Positions 12,729 to 22,724 of a stretch of DNA of 64,000 bases are shown here, in pieces. The notes below the pieces were generated by a model. It had not been told where the DNA came from, searched no databases, and saw nothing but the letters and a program-made list of their open reading frames with translations. Numbering within the stretch: the first letter of the stretch is position 1; each line of letters begins with the position of its first letter. A program made the position numbers and the translations under genes. The DNA comes from Lepidostoma basale (taxonomy: Eukaryota > Arthropoda > Insecta > Trichoptera > Lepidostomatidae): NCBI GenBank assembly GCA_022606425.2, contig JAHDVF020000734.1, positions 1,116,001 to 1,180,000 of the forward strand, written 5' to 3'.

Positions 12729-14212
12729 GTTGTGAGGGAAGAATGATTACTGATTTTGACAGTATACAAGGAAGATGGATGGAATACTTTAAAGATGTAT
12801 ATGGCAGTGAAATGACTGAGAGTTCAATGAGAAGGAGCGTTACAAATGTGAGTTGTACGAATAGCGAAAGAGATATGACAGAAATAAGTTTGAACGAAAT
12901 AGTAAAAACTGTAAGCTGTATGAAAGGTGGAAAAGCTGTTGGTTATGATTGTGTCGCTTTGGAGTTTATTAAAAACGGTGGGCCGGTTGTTGCAGCGTGG
13001 TTATACAGACTCTTTAACCAGTGTTTAGAGGAAGGATATACGCCGCTCGACTGGAGGAGGGCTGTTATCATGCCTCTATATAAGGGAAAGGGGTCTCGTA
13101 TGGACTGCGGAAATCACCGGGCAATAAGTCTGTTAAGCGCCGTTGGTAAACTCTACGGCCGAATCTTAATAGAAAGAGTAAAAAAGACGACGACTGAAAG
13201 AGTATGGGATGTTCAAGGCGCTTTTATGACCGGAAGAGGATGTATGGATCAGATTTTTGCACTTCGAACGCTTACGGAGAAGTTTATGGCCAAAAACCGT
13301 AAGCTTTTCTGTGCGTTTGTCGATTTGCAAAAAGCCTATGATCGAGTGAACAGAGATAAACTGTGGTCAATCTTGTCCGAATACGGAGTGAGCACAAAAC
13401 TGATACAGGCGGTTGCTTCTCTCTACGAAGGGAGCACTGCCAGTGTTAGGGTAAATGGAGACATCACGCCTTGGTTTGATATCACGAAGGGTGTTAAGCA
13501 GGGCTGCGTGATGTCTCCATGGTTGTTCAATCTGTATATGGACAAGTGTATGAAAGAACTTAAAGGTATAAATGCTGGTGCTAAGATGAGTGATTTATCT
13601 GTAAACTGTCTGCTTTACGCGGACGATGCCGTTCTCGTTGCGGATAGTGCGGACGAATTACAAATCTTGGTGTCGAGAATGAATGAGGTATGCAAGTCAA
13701 ATGATTTAATGATGAATGTCGGAAAGTCAAAGGTGATGGTTTTCGAAAGGGAAGAGCAAATGACAGTTTGTAATATAAGTGTGAACGAAGAGAACTTGGA
13801 ACAGGTGAGGGAATTTGTGTATTTAGGTAGTATGTTCACAGCAGATGCCCGAACGGATAGTGACGTCGAAAGAAGGGTTGGTGCGGGTAACAAAGTGAAT
13901 GGAGCTTTAAAAATAGTTATTGGAAACAAGAATTTATCAATGAAAGCGAAAACGGCCGTTCACAATGGAGTTCTGGTCCCAACCCTAATGTATGGAAGCG
14001 AAGCATGGAACTGGCAAAAGAAGGATGAGAGTAGAATAAATGCGGTAGAGATGAGGTCCCTAAGACGTATGTGTGGTAGAACGATATACGACAGAATCTC
14101 AAATGCTGATATAAGAAAATGTAGAGCGGAAGAAGGTATAATGAACAAAATTATGAAAGGATCGCTACGTTGGTTCGACATAAGGAACGCATGGATAAGA
14201 AAGAATGGTTGA
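12725..14212 (+). pseudogene. RTE ORF, reverse transcriptase part
   Basis: About 495 codons. RT motifs appear in order: the GKAVGYDCVALEFIK region, then GNHRAISLLSAVGKL, FVDLQKAYDRV (first catalytic aspartate), GVKQGCVMSPWLFNLYMD, LLYADDAVLVAD (the YADD active site, near 13613) and LMMNVGKSKVM. After the RT come FVYLGSMFT and LMYGSEAWNWQKKDESRINA, typical of RTE. The normal C-terminus (RGRPRKTWHDQINQ through to SAYPCGETA) still exists downstream to 14430 but is out of frame after about 14180, where other copies have FGHMERM. The enzyme copies its own RNA at the nicked target. This copy is inactive because of both frameshifts. Confidence 0.85.
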
Positions 14213-14497
14213 AAGTATATTAATGATGTAAAATAGAAGCCGAGGCAGACCGAGGAAACATGGCATGACCAAATTAATCAAATTTTAAAGGTTGGTCATG
14301 TTGAAGTCGGAGGAATCGACGTGCGTGTATGACTCGTTGTATGAATGTGGAGGAAGCTAGAGAGGTTTGCCAGGATAGAGTAGTGTGGCGGTCCATTCTC
14401 TCTGCCTACCCCTGCGGGGAAACGGCGTGATGGTTTTGTTGTTGTTGTTGTTGTTTGTTTGTAAAAAAATATTTTCAAAATGTATACGAGTATTTAG

Positions 14498-14795
14498 TTA
14501 AAATCCACTGATGTTTGCGTCTTCGATCGGTTTCGGCAGCTCGCTGCCATCTTCTGACAAGACACAGGATATACATTCAAAAAGTTTTTTTAAACATTTT
14601 TTTTTTATTATTTTCATTATTTACAATGAACTTCTACCATGAAATTTCAAATAACAACATTATTTATTAATTGATATAGACCATAGGCCCCCAATTATTA
14701 ATGAAAACGTCCGTTTCCTAAAAAGTATGATAATAACATGTTTCGCCTTGCTAGTAAATTATCAAATTATCATTTGATAATGTCCCAGCAAGCCG
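14498..14795. repeat. Structured dispersed repeat with hairpin motif E
   Basis: On the minus strand, 14524-14557 reads CAGAAGATGGCAG-cgag-CTGCCGAAACCGATCG, a 5-bp stem leading into GAAAC. Downstream on the plus strand lie aatgaacttctacc (about 14627), the hairpin aaaacgtccgttt (about 14706) and aacatgtttcgccttgc (about 14737). The last three recur in the same order and similar spacing at 55848-56045, so this is a real repeat family of at least 190 bp. The next ~85 bp up to 14882 is AT-rich. Confidence 0.6.
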
Positions 14796-14882
14796 AAGCT
14801 TGCACTTCCCATAAAATATAATATATATATTTAGAAAACTGAAGTTTGAGAAGTTTATGAATATGGAAAATAAGACTATATA

Positions 14883-16440
14883 CTAGAGCCGCTCAGAAGT
14901 GAGTCTTGGGGCCATAAATCATTTCCCTATGTCTATCTCGCTTGCACTTACGGGCCTTATGGAGCGGTTTAGGGATGGGCGTAACAATAAAATAAATATA
15001 TCGATAAGTAACGTTTATTATCGTATCTTGTTCATAAACTTTAACGAGTTAACAAAGTTTTGATATTAAACTTTATTTATGGGTTTTACGTGCGTTTAAA
15101 TTAGTATGAAATTAGTGACTACCAGATACTAAATTAAATACCAGTAAAAACAGAAAAATTGTTTAATTTTAAAATTTGTATACCGTATGTCACCCAGAAA
15201 GAAAGTTAAGTATAAAAAACAAAGTAGATCATATTGTGGCCCTTAAAAGAGCCGTTTATATTACAAAAAAATGTATCAATCCTCATCGGAGTCTTCTTCA
15301 TCAGTGATCGACGATTATAACTGAGGGCTCTTCAAGTATATTTAGGAATGCGGAAAACCATGCCATATATGTATCGCCATCCATTTCTGTGTGATAATCA
15401 GCATCCTTCGATTTTACCGCTTTAAATATTAGCTTCGCTTCTGGAACAAAGCCAGTCCTTGCGGAACCAGCATGGCAAACTATCAATCTTTGACCTTTTC
15501 CTACAGGCTGATTCTTAAAACCTCCTTCATCGTTGCTTCCAAGCCACATACGCTTTCTTGAATGGTTTTGATTAATCCATGTTTCATCCAGATAGAAACG
15601 CGGCCGCTGATCGTTAGTTCTTCTAAGTAAATCCAATTTCCTTAAAAAGTCCATTCTGGCACAAACAATATCTGTTCTTTCCATTAAATATTTACGTCCT
15701 TCGGCATTTTTCTTATACTTGAACCCAATCTCCTTCATGAGTGTTCTCATCCAAGTTTTTCCGCATTTAAAATCAGGTAATTGCTCTCGGTATTTTTCTA
15801 ATATTTTCGCCACGGACGGATACTCTCCACTATCATAAATGAACCTACAGTCCGCTTCAATACACTTTTATCAAAATCGTCAATATTGGTGACAGTTTCT
15901 TGTTTCTTAAAATTTGCTCTTGGTGTACAGGGGCTGCTTGATTGCAATAATTCAGTCTTTATTCGGTCCACTGTCACTCTACTCACACCACAAATAAACG
16001 CGGCCATTTCACGTGGTTTGTTGAAATTAAGAGAAGCTATTTTATTCGGATCACTTTTCAATTCATTGACAAACAAGAATACGTTGTAAATCACTGTTCG
16101 AGTTTGAGGGCTAATATCGCCATGTAATTTCTTCAAATCAATGTTGGAAAATAAAGTATCCATAGTGCGTAACGAGTGGTGACACACGAATGAATTCATT
16201 TAATTGCAGTAAACACATTTATAACAAAAAAGCACTGCATTCGGTAAAAACCAATCATTAGTGACTCATCGTACATATCATAACGTACATATCATAACGT
16301 ACATATCATTACAAAATCATTATAATGACTCATCGACACCACGAGAGCAGGTAGCCGTATACCGATAACAGTCCTGGGGCTTCCCATCCCTATTTCTATT
16401 GACATTTATGGCCCCACGACTCCGTTTAAAACGGCTGTAG
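14883..16440 (-). mobile_element. Sailor-like Tc1/mariner-superfamily transposon, copy 1, deleted
   Basis: The ends read ctagagccgctcagaagtga and, inverted at the right, cggctgtag. They are flanked by TA at 14881-14882 and 16441-16442, the superfamily's target duplication. Inner parts of the termini share gagtcttggggccataaat. The element encodes a transposase on the minus strand, but a deletion near 15306 joins the second catalytic aspartate directly to the 3' flank, removing the last catalytic residue and C-terminus. A 14-bp unit (gtacatatcataac type) repeats three times at 16270-16311 near the right end. Confidence 0.8.
15301..16199 (-). pseudogene. Sailor-like transposase, N-terminal half, frameshifted and truncated
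   Basis: Two overlapping minus-strand frames (16199-15798, then 15813-15301) make up one protein broken by a single frameshift near 15840. The first part contains a helix-turn-helix-like stretch (KPREMAAFICGVSRVTVDRIK). The second begins at AKILEKYREQLPDFKCGKTW and runs into the catalytic domain: FYLDETWINQNHSRKR supplies the first aspartate, and PSVIIVD the second, where the protein ends after VDH. The copy in 17142-17879 shows the missing remainder. The family cuts and pastes DNA at TA sites with a DDE triad. The first-to-second motif region is 80-95% identical by eye to the second copy. Confidence 0.8.
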
Positions 16441-16590
16441 TATAGTAAAATCGGAATGAACTGAGTCTTGGGGCCATAAATCATTTCCCTATGTCTATCT
16501 CGCTTGCACTTACGGGCCTTATGGAGCGGTTTAGGGTTGGGCGCAACAATAAAATAAAAATATCGATAAGTAACGTTTATTATCGTATAA

Positions 16591-16668
16591 TAATAATAAT
16601 AATAAATTGGATGATTTATAGAGCGCCATTTTTATGAATTAATCATCTCAAGGGCGCTGGTATCGTAT
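16591..16668 (-). mobile_element. Severely 5'-truncated CR1-like LINE 3' end
   Basis: On the minus strand: cagcgcccttgagatga, then atggcgctctataaatc, ending in a TTATTATTATTA tail. The same sequence terminates the longer LINE at 27849-28542. The piece is about 78 bp and sits inside Sailor-like copy 2. The sequence after it repeats about 23 bp of the neighbouring element (tatcgtatcttgttcataaa twice, 16661-16705). Confidence 0.75.
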
Positions 16669-17007
16669 CTTGTTCATAAACTTATTATCGTATCTTGTTC
16701 ATAAACTTTAACGAGTTAACAAAGTTTTGATATTAAACTTTATTTATGGGTTTTACGTGCGTTTAAATTAGTATGAAATTAGTGACTACCAGATACTAAA
16801 TTAAATACCAGTAAAAACAGAAAAATTATTTAATTTTAAAATTTGTATACCGTATGTCTATAAACCCAGAAAGAAAGTTAAGTATAAAAAACAAAGTAGA
16901 TCATATTGTGGCTCTTAAAAGAGCCGTTTATATTCCAAAAAAATGTATCAATCCTCATCGGAGTTTTCTTCATCAGTGTCTTCTGCCAAATTTATTATAA
17001 GCGGCGC

Positions 17008-17304
17008 CTAATCTCTAATAAGAGCTTTCTGTAGGTCACTGTTTTGAAGTTCCTCGGCATGTCTCACACATTTGGCCCAGTATTCTTGTGTGACATTATC
17101 GATGGCTCGGTGGAGGTGATTTTCAACATCTGCTATCTTGAATGTATTATTATTATTTGCAACTTCTCCCTTTACTTGTGCCCAAATTAATTCTATTGGG
17201 TTATATTGACAGTGATATGGAGGCAGCCGTATTACTTCGTGGCCTCGTTCGTTTGCCAGATTGTCTAAAGCGTAGACCTTCTGCGGGTTACCGGGATGAA
17301 ACAT
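17008..17304 (-). pseudogene. Sailor-like transposase C-terminal fragment (left arm)
   Basis: The frame reads NPQKVYALDNLANERGHE, then RLPPYHCQYNPIELIWAQVKGE (the third catalytic residue is E of PIEL) and a C-terminal tail of about 45 residues ending LQKALIRD. It is the C-terminus absent from copy 1. It stands in the opposite direction to the plus-strand copy in the same element, so it is part of an inverted duplication and not a gene. Confidence 0.75.
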
Positions 17305-17879
17305 GGATTAATCAAAACCATTCAGGAAAGCGTATATGGCTTGGAAGCAACGATGAAGGTGGTTTCAAGAATCATCATGTAGGAAAAGGTCAACGATTGA
17401 TAATTTGCCATGCGGGTTCCACAAGTACTGGCTTTGTTCCAGAAGCGAAGCTAATATTTAAAGCGGTAAAATCGAAGGATGCTGATTATCACACAGAAAT
17501 GGATGGCGACACATATATGGCATGGTTTTCCGCATTCCTAAATGTACTTGAACAGCCCTCAGTTAAAATCGTCGATAACGCAAGCTATCATTCAATGCAG
17601 TTGGAAAAGATACTCACAAGAAACACAAGGAAAGCCGAGATTCAAGAATGGTTAACAAATAAAAACATTCCATATTCCAGCAGAGAAATTATAGAAGAGT
17701 TAATAAGAAAAGTAAAAGCCAGTAACCCGCAGAAGGTCTACGCTTTAGACAATCTGGCAAATGAACGAGGCCACGAAGTAATACGGCTGCCTCCATATCA
17801 CTGTCAATATAACCCAATAGAATTAATTTGGGCACAAGTAAAGGGAGAGTTGCAAATAATAATAATACATTCAAGATAG
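17299..17879 (+). pseudogene. Sailor-like transposase catalytic domain (right part)
   Basis: From 17299 the frame reads DETWINQNHSGKRIWLGSND (first aspartate), then AVKSKDADYHTEMDGDTYMA, IVDNASYHS (second aspartate), and NPIELIWAQVKG (glutamate). I count 81 residues between the second aspartate and the glutamate, far longer than the 34-41 of classic mariner and Tc1. That is close to the spacing described for the Sailor (DD82E) group, a name I recall from the literature rather than have checked. The frame breaks after 17879 in an AATAAT run, and the last stretch continues out of frame. There is no N-terminal DNA-binding part here. Confidence 0.75.
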
Positions 17880-18131
17880 CAGATGTTGAAAATCACCTCC
17901 ACTGAGCCATCGATAATGTCACACAAGAAGACTGGGCCAAATGTGTGAGACATGCCGAGGAACTTCAAAACAGTGACCTACAGAAAGCTTGCTCAGAAAG
18001 CGAGATCACGCGCCGCTTATAATAAATTTGTCAGAAGACACTGATGAAGAAGACTCCGATAAGTGCAAGCGAGATAGACATAGGGAAATGATTTATGGCC
18101 CCAAGACTCAGTTCATTCCGATTTTACTATA

Positions 18132-21100
18132 GTAGTGAACACCCATAAAGTAGCTTGAACGTTATATTGTGATTACAATTAAAGTTTAAAGTTCAGTCGA
18201 TCTGTATTGCCACAAACAAGTGGTTCAATGTTTGTGACTCATGATGATTGTATTTATTTAAACAAAATAATTCACAATAAAATATTCTCGGTGCAAGGCC
18301 TCAGTAGCAACTGTTCTTCAATTATCGAGATAGACATCTAAATTTACAATTCATTTGCCGAGAGACGTTGAACTACCCTAAATGTTTACCAAATACAAAT
18401 ATGTTATATATTAATTACGTTACAAATTCCCAAGACTTTTAAATTATTCCGAATTATTTTAGTATTATTTTTAAAGAAATATGATAGAAAACAATAACCA
18501 TTTTTTTATTCATTCCTAAAAATGAGAGTAAACTACTATCGACTTGGAGTTACATCGCGATAGGAATGGATCCATTCGTGATATTTCATTCGGTGATTTA
18601 AATAACAACTGTCAATTTATTATTACACCGGTCAGTGAGATCAAAATCCCATCATTGATGAACTTTGCATTTATCTCATGTGGTGATGCCCCCCCCCCCA
18701 AGCTAAATGCAGATCAAACTATAACAATGCGGCGAAGATTATTTCAATGGCGGGGGCAATGCCATTGTCAGGAAGCCGTGGCTGCTGGTCGACGGAATAC
18801 CTACCCGCTATGGTTTCGATTACCCGGTCATTACACGTGCGTTCACACCACACTACACACGGGCGGGTATTGTGCCTCCAGGAGCTAGCTGCCGCACACT
18901 CGCGACTTGGTGAATGATAATTAAAACGTTGCAAAATATGCAGTCTTTTACATGCTCGGGGGACCCTAACTGGAGGGATACGGTTGGCCTTCATAACAAC
19001 AAATATAAATACAAGGATGTTTGGTAATGCGCGGATATTAAGGTTAAAAACTAAATCAAGTTCTTCTTTGTTGTGAGTGACTATTTCAAAATATAATACT
19101 AAAACTGTGACATAGCCAAAACAGAAAAAGTTTTTTTTTAAATACCGTTTGTTATAAAAATATTACAAACAGAAATGAGCGAATGGAAGTAAATAATGAT
19201 CATGACTGATGCAATCTAATGTAGATATTGAAGGATAATGAAGACACGTAATATTTCAGTAGTGCACAACACAACGTGCCGAAGTAGGAAGAAAGAGACA
19301 AAGAGGGAGGGAGAGAGAATAAACTTCAAAATAGTCGGCGCCGCCAGAAATAGTCACTCGGCTTGAATACAGCCATCACTCGACGGATCCGAAACTTCCT
19401 CCGGACTAACCTTTGCAAATGAATGACGCATAACAAATAAATTCAGGAATATTTCTGAATTCATAATATAACAGTTTTGTCGAAGTCAAAAACACAATTC
19501 GCTCGCAGGACGCGAGTGTACTCGTACTTAGGCTTAGCTTTAGATCTCGTGTTGTCACCATCAATTCCGAGTTCACTGTATCAAGGATACACCGGGCGGA
19601 TACTTGGGGATTCTTTCACGATTCGAGTCAAGATTCAGATTCCTTGGCGTGTCGCGTCCCGGCACGACTGCGGCTGTCGGCTCCCGACTGATTTATAACC
19701 GATTAATGGTGCGAGCTCGTTTTTCGGAAGGTCAGCGCTGGTCGGGCGGAGAAGCACCGTTACTCACCGCTGGGGTAGGCTTCCTCGCTGCGCGCTAGTG
19801 AACCCTCCGCGGGCCACACTAATAATCGCCTATCATCTGGTGCTCATGTGGAAACCGAAATCTTTCGTGCGATCGGAACTGAGCGCGTTCGGTCGTTCGG
19901 GAGAGGCGCGCGCTTCTGGCCGGCGGATCGCTGCGCGCAAGATGGCGACACACAAACGCTATTATCTCTATTCTGGCGCCTGAAAATACTATTTACGTGC
20001 TTCTTTTCTCTCATCCGCTGACAGAAAATACATTTTACAAAAAAAAACTCGCATTCGTAATATTCCGCGAGTTAAAAAAAAATTATGTAATTATTTGACT
20101 AAGAATAAAGACACACATTGCACAATAACAGTAGGTGATAATATACAATAGCCGGTGAGGTCGTAAATGTTTACTTATCGCTTTCTTCACGTGGAATAAT
20201 TTATGTTCTAGCGGATATTCTCACAATCAAAATGAAATTATAATTCGTATTAGAGTATCATACAAATAATGTTACGACTTTTATGTATACAAAATATAAT
20301 ACAGCACATGATGTAAACATATGCGTAGAAATAACGGTGGATTTCGCGAATCGAAAAAATAGATTGATATTATAAAGTTCATTCATTAGCTGCATAATAT
20401 AATTCACAACACATGCGAGACACACGCCACGTGAGGCGGCTAAAGATGACGATATTAGATAAACTTGGTGTGAGCCATTTCGGACGACATAAGATTTGCA
20501 CATTGTGGGAAACATTTGGAAGCCTCTTCACTACATTGTAATGTTTGCACACCTTTCTAGGGGAAGTCAAAATATTAAAAAAATCAATCACTTCCAATAA
20601 AAATAGTAATATTCACATTTCGGGAATAAGTGACAGCGGTAAAATGTGCGCTACAAGGAAATGTTACTTCCTTCGAGGGTAGTCACTTGGCCGGATGTCC
20701 TTTCTCGTGTGTGGGTTAATGCATGAGACGTCGTGACATCTCGTTTATCAGCGCTTCGGTGAATACATGACTGCTGGCTGAATTCTGCTAACGTGACTCA
20801 GAGAGAAAGGTTCACAATTGCCGTTGGAATGCTAAACAGCCTCTAACTGATCACCGTGTATCATTTTGTGCAGACGGAATATATACGTATATGCACCATG
20901 CTTGCATCTATAAATACACTATAAAATCAACGACTGCAATTAAAATACGCACGTACAAATATAATCGTAACTGTATAACCATACAAATAAAATAAAAACT
21001 CGAAATGTTGAATTCCACGCTGCTTCTAATTGTTGATCAGTTTATTACGTTCGGCGCACGTCTGAGCAGCATGCAGCACGCAGCATGCTGCATGCAGCGC

Positions 21101-22435
21101 GGAGCATGGGACAGGTGTTCTCTTCTCCAGTGGCACGGCGCGATGGCGAGACGGCGAGCTGACGGGGTGACGCAGTCCTCCCGCACGCTGTCTGGCGACC
21201 GGCAACTGCCGACTCCGGGAGATTCTTAAAAATGAGGAAGTAATCTTCCCACTGCGAAAATAACTTTAACCGACGTATTTTAATGTTTAGCGTGCCTATT
21301 CAATATGATGTTCGCTATTTTTAATATTTAGGAGAGCATGCATAAAAGTAATGTAAAATAAAAGTACGTACTACAATTTAATGATATGTAAGATTATAAA
21401 AAGCAACGAAGATGAATACGAAAAGCCAATACCATACAGATCATCTGCAGATGAAATAAACACCAAGCTGAAAATGAATTAATGAATATATTTGATCTTA
21501 TTTGAAGCAGACCGCTCTTATCTAAATAGCAATTACAAACCTCGACAAGGCGCGCAAGGCGGGCTGGTGCAGGACTGCAGGAGACGAGACATAAACATTG
21601 GTAATGTATAATACCTGTATACATGCTACATTCAAATATATTAACTTGTGAGCATAATGGCGAGTAGATACAAACGTTTCCAAATGTACAGCTTAACAGA
21701 GATGCTGTGGGCATATTTTAGAATTTGTAATTCATCTATCTGTTGAAGTCAAGATGTAGCCTCCTCGTTATGATCTGAGATTGACATACTAACGCGCTTT
21801 AACCTATCGAAAACGATATTGTTTTTAATAGACAAACATTGCGAGATTTGACTTATCAAAAAAATTAACCGGGTTGGTCCTGCGGCCAAGTGCCCAAAGC
21901 ACAGTATCAAGGCACGAAAATTCACCAATGTAAGGCAGCAAAAATAATGTTTAAAACGCACGAGAGTCGCGCGGCGACAACCCGCTTTTCATCAATATTT
22001 CGGAAAGAGAATTCCAATAAAACTAAAGATGTTTACAAAACAGTTCTGTACATTTTATAAGAGATCCGAGGAGACTCATAAACCCCAAGTCTGGCGGGCA
22101 CAGCTATCGCGGGAGGACTGAGTTATCCTCTAGGAAATAATATTTACACGCGAAAAGCATTAAATTTATTACGGACGTGTATACAACGGAGAAAGCACGA
22201 GGCGCGAGGTGTCGGTGGCGGTGGCGGCGTCCCTGGTGTCACGCGGTGGTGCTACGTGGGCTGGCATGGATGGATGCCGCATGCCGCGGCCGATTTATTT
22301 ACGGGAGACGGTCCCGTGACCGCGTGTCTTGAGTGCAATCGGCGGGAATCTCCTTAACATACATTTTCATTTTTTTAAACGGATAATAATATAATCAGAA
22401 TGTTGTTACACGGCAGAACGTCGCTATGTTCCTAG
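18132..22435. other. Gene-free region with CpG-rich patches
   Basis: No protein-like frame is convincing over more than 4 kb. Base composition is uneven. GC- and CpG-rich patches lie at about 18660-18900, 19480-19960, 21030-21230 and 22080-22340, separated by AT-rich DNA. A C9 run occurs near 18690. Patches of this kind may be promoters or untranslated exons of a gene outside the window, but no splice-consistent coding exon can be assembled. Confidence 0.5.
19300..19985. promoter_or_regulatory. Candidate CpG-rich regulatory region
   Basis: The segment begins with a GAGA-rich run (19290-19320), then becomes rich in CpG for about 500 bp (cgctgcgcgc, gcgcgcttctggccggcgg) and ends with caagatggcgaca. 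The contrast with its surroundings is strong. No TATA-Inr pair is convincing, and the direction of any transcription is unknown. The alternative is simply a GC-rich repeat. Confidence 0.25.
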
Positions 22436-22439
22436 GAGG

Positions 22440-22700
22440 AAATCTTCTTCTGGTGCTGTGTCAAGTCTCCCCAACGTTGGCTACTTGGAACAGGTTCTCA
22501 ATTCTGCTCACACTTGTACAATCCCTTATATTCCGCAGTCAAGACAATTAATTGCCTTCTGCCAAATCCCCGCCGTCCTTCTACCTTGCAGATGGCTCAA
22601 ATATGAGACAGCTCTCTGTAGTACGTCTGCATTACAAACCTTATCGGTCCACGATATATGGATCATCTGGGGTAAATCCACATCTTTGTCGGAGTTTCGG
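22440..22700 (-). mobile_element. LINE C-terminal remnant, weak
   Basis: The minus strand reads ISWTDKVCNADVLQRA and, with frameshifts, an RR-containing stretch. This resembles the sequence downstream of the RT in many LINEs (as in WRDHITNxEVLSRV at 49.2 kb). It is short and damaged, so the call rests on one motif. Confidence 0.4.
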
Positions 22701-22724
22701 GTTAAGATTATCGGAGGAATGTAA

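Larger units (their letters stand above)
11170..14475 (+). mobile_element. Near-complete RTE-clade LINE retrotransposon
   Basis: The best copy of the dominant family. It has an AT-rich 5' region, an apurinic/apyrimidinic-like endonuclease, a reverse transcriptase and a short C-terminal domain, then the terminal hairpin (cccctgcgggg), the stop at 14428-14430 and a GTT/GTTT tail to about 14460. Family assignment rests on the endonuclease-RT order, YADD, the VYLGS and LMYGSEAW motifs after the RT, and the near absence of a 3' UTR. The 5' limit is uncertain. At least two frameshifts make this copy inactive as it stands. Loops and tails of other copies define further subfamilies. Confidence 0.85.
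16443..18129. mobile_element. Sailor-like transposon, copy 2, palindromic rearrangement
   Basis: The terminal inverted repeats are 70 bp and appear identical (16443-16512 versus 18060-18129), starting tagtaaaatcggaatgaact, with TA on each side (16441-16442, 18130-18131). The left TA is also copy 1's right TA, so the two elements are directly adjacent. Inside, the left arm up to about 17300 carries the transposase C-terminus on the minus strand, and the right part carries the same region on the plus strand, giving a large foldback. The right arm lacks roughly 0.4 kb that the left arm keeps. The identical ends suggest recent movement, necessarily by a transposase supplied elsewhere. Confidence 0.8.
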
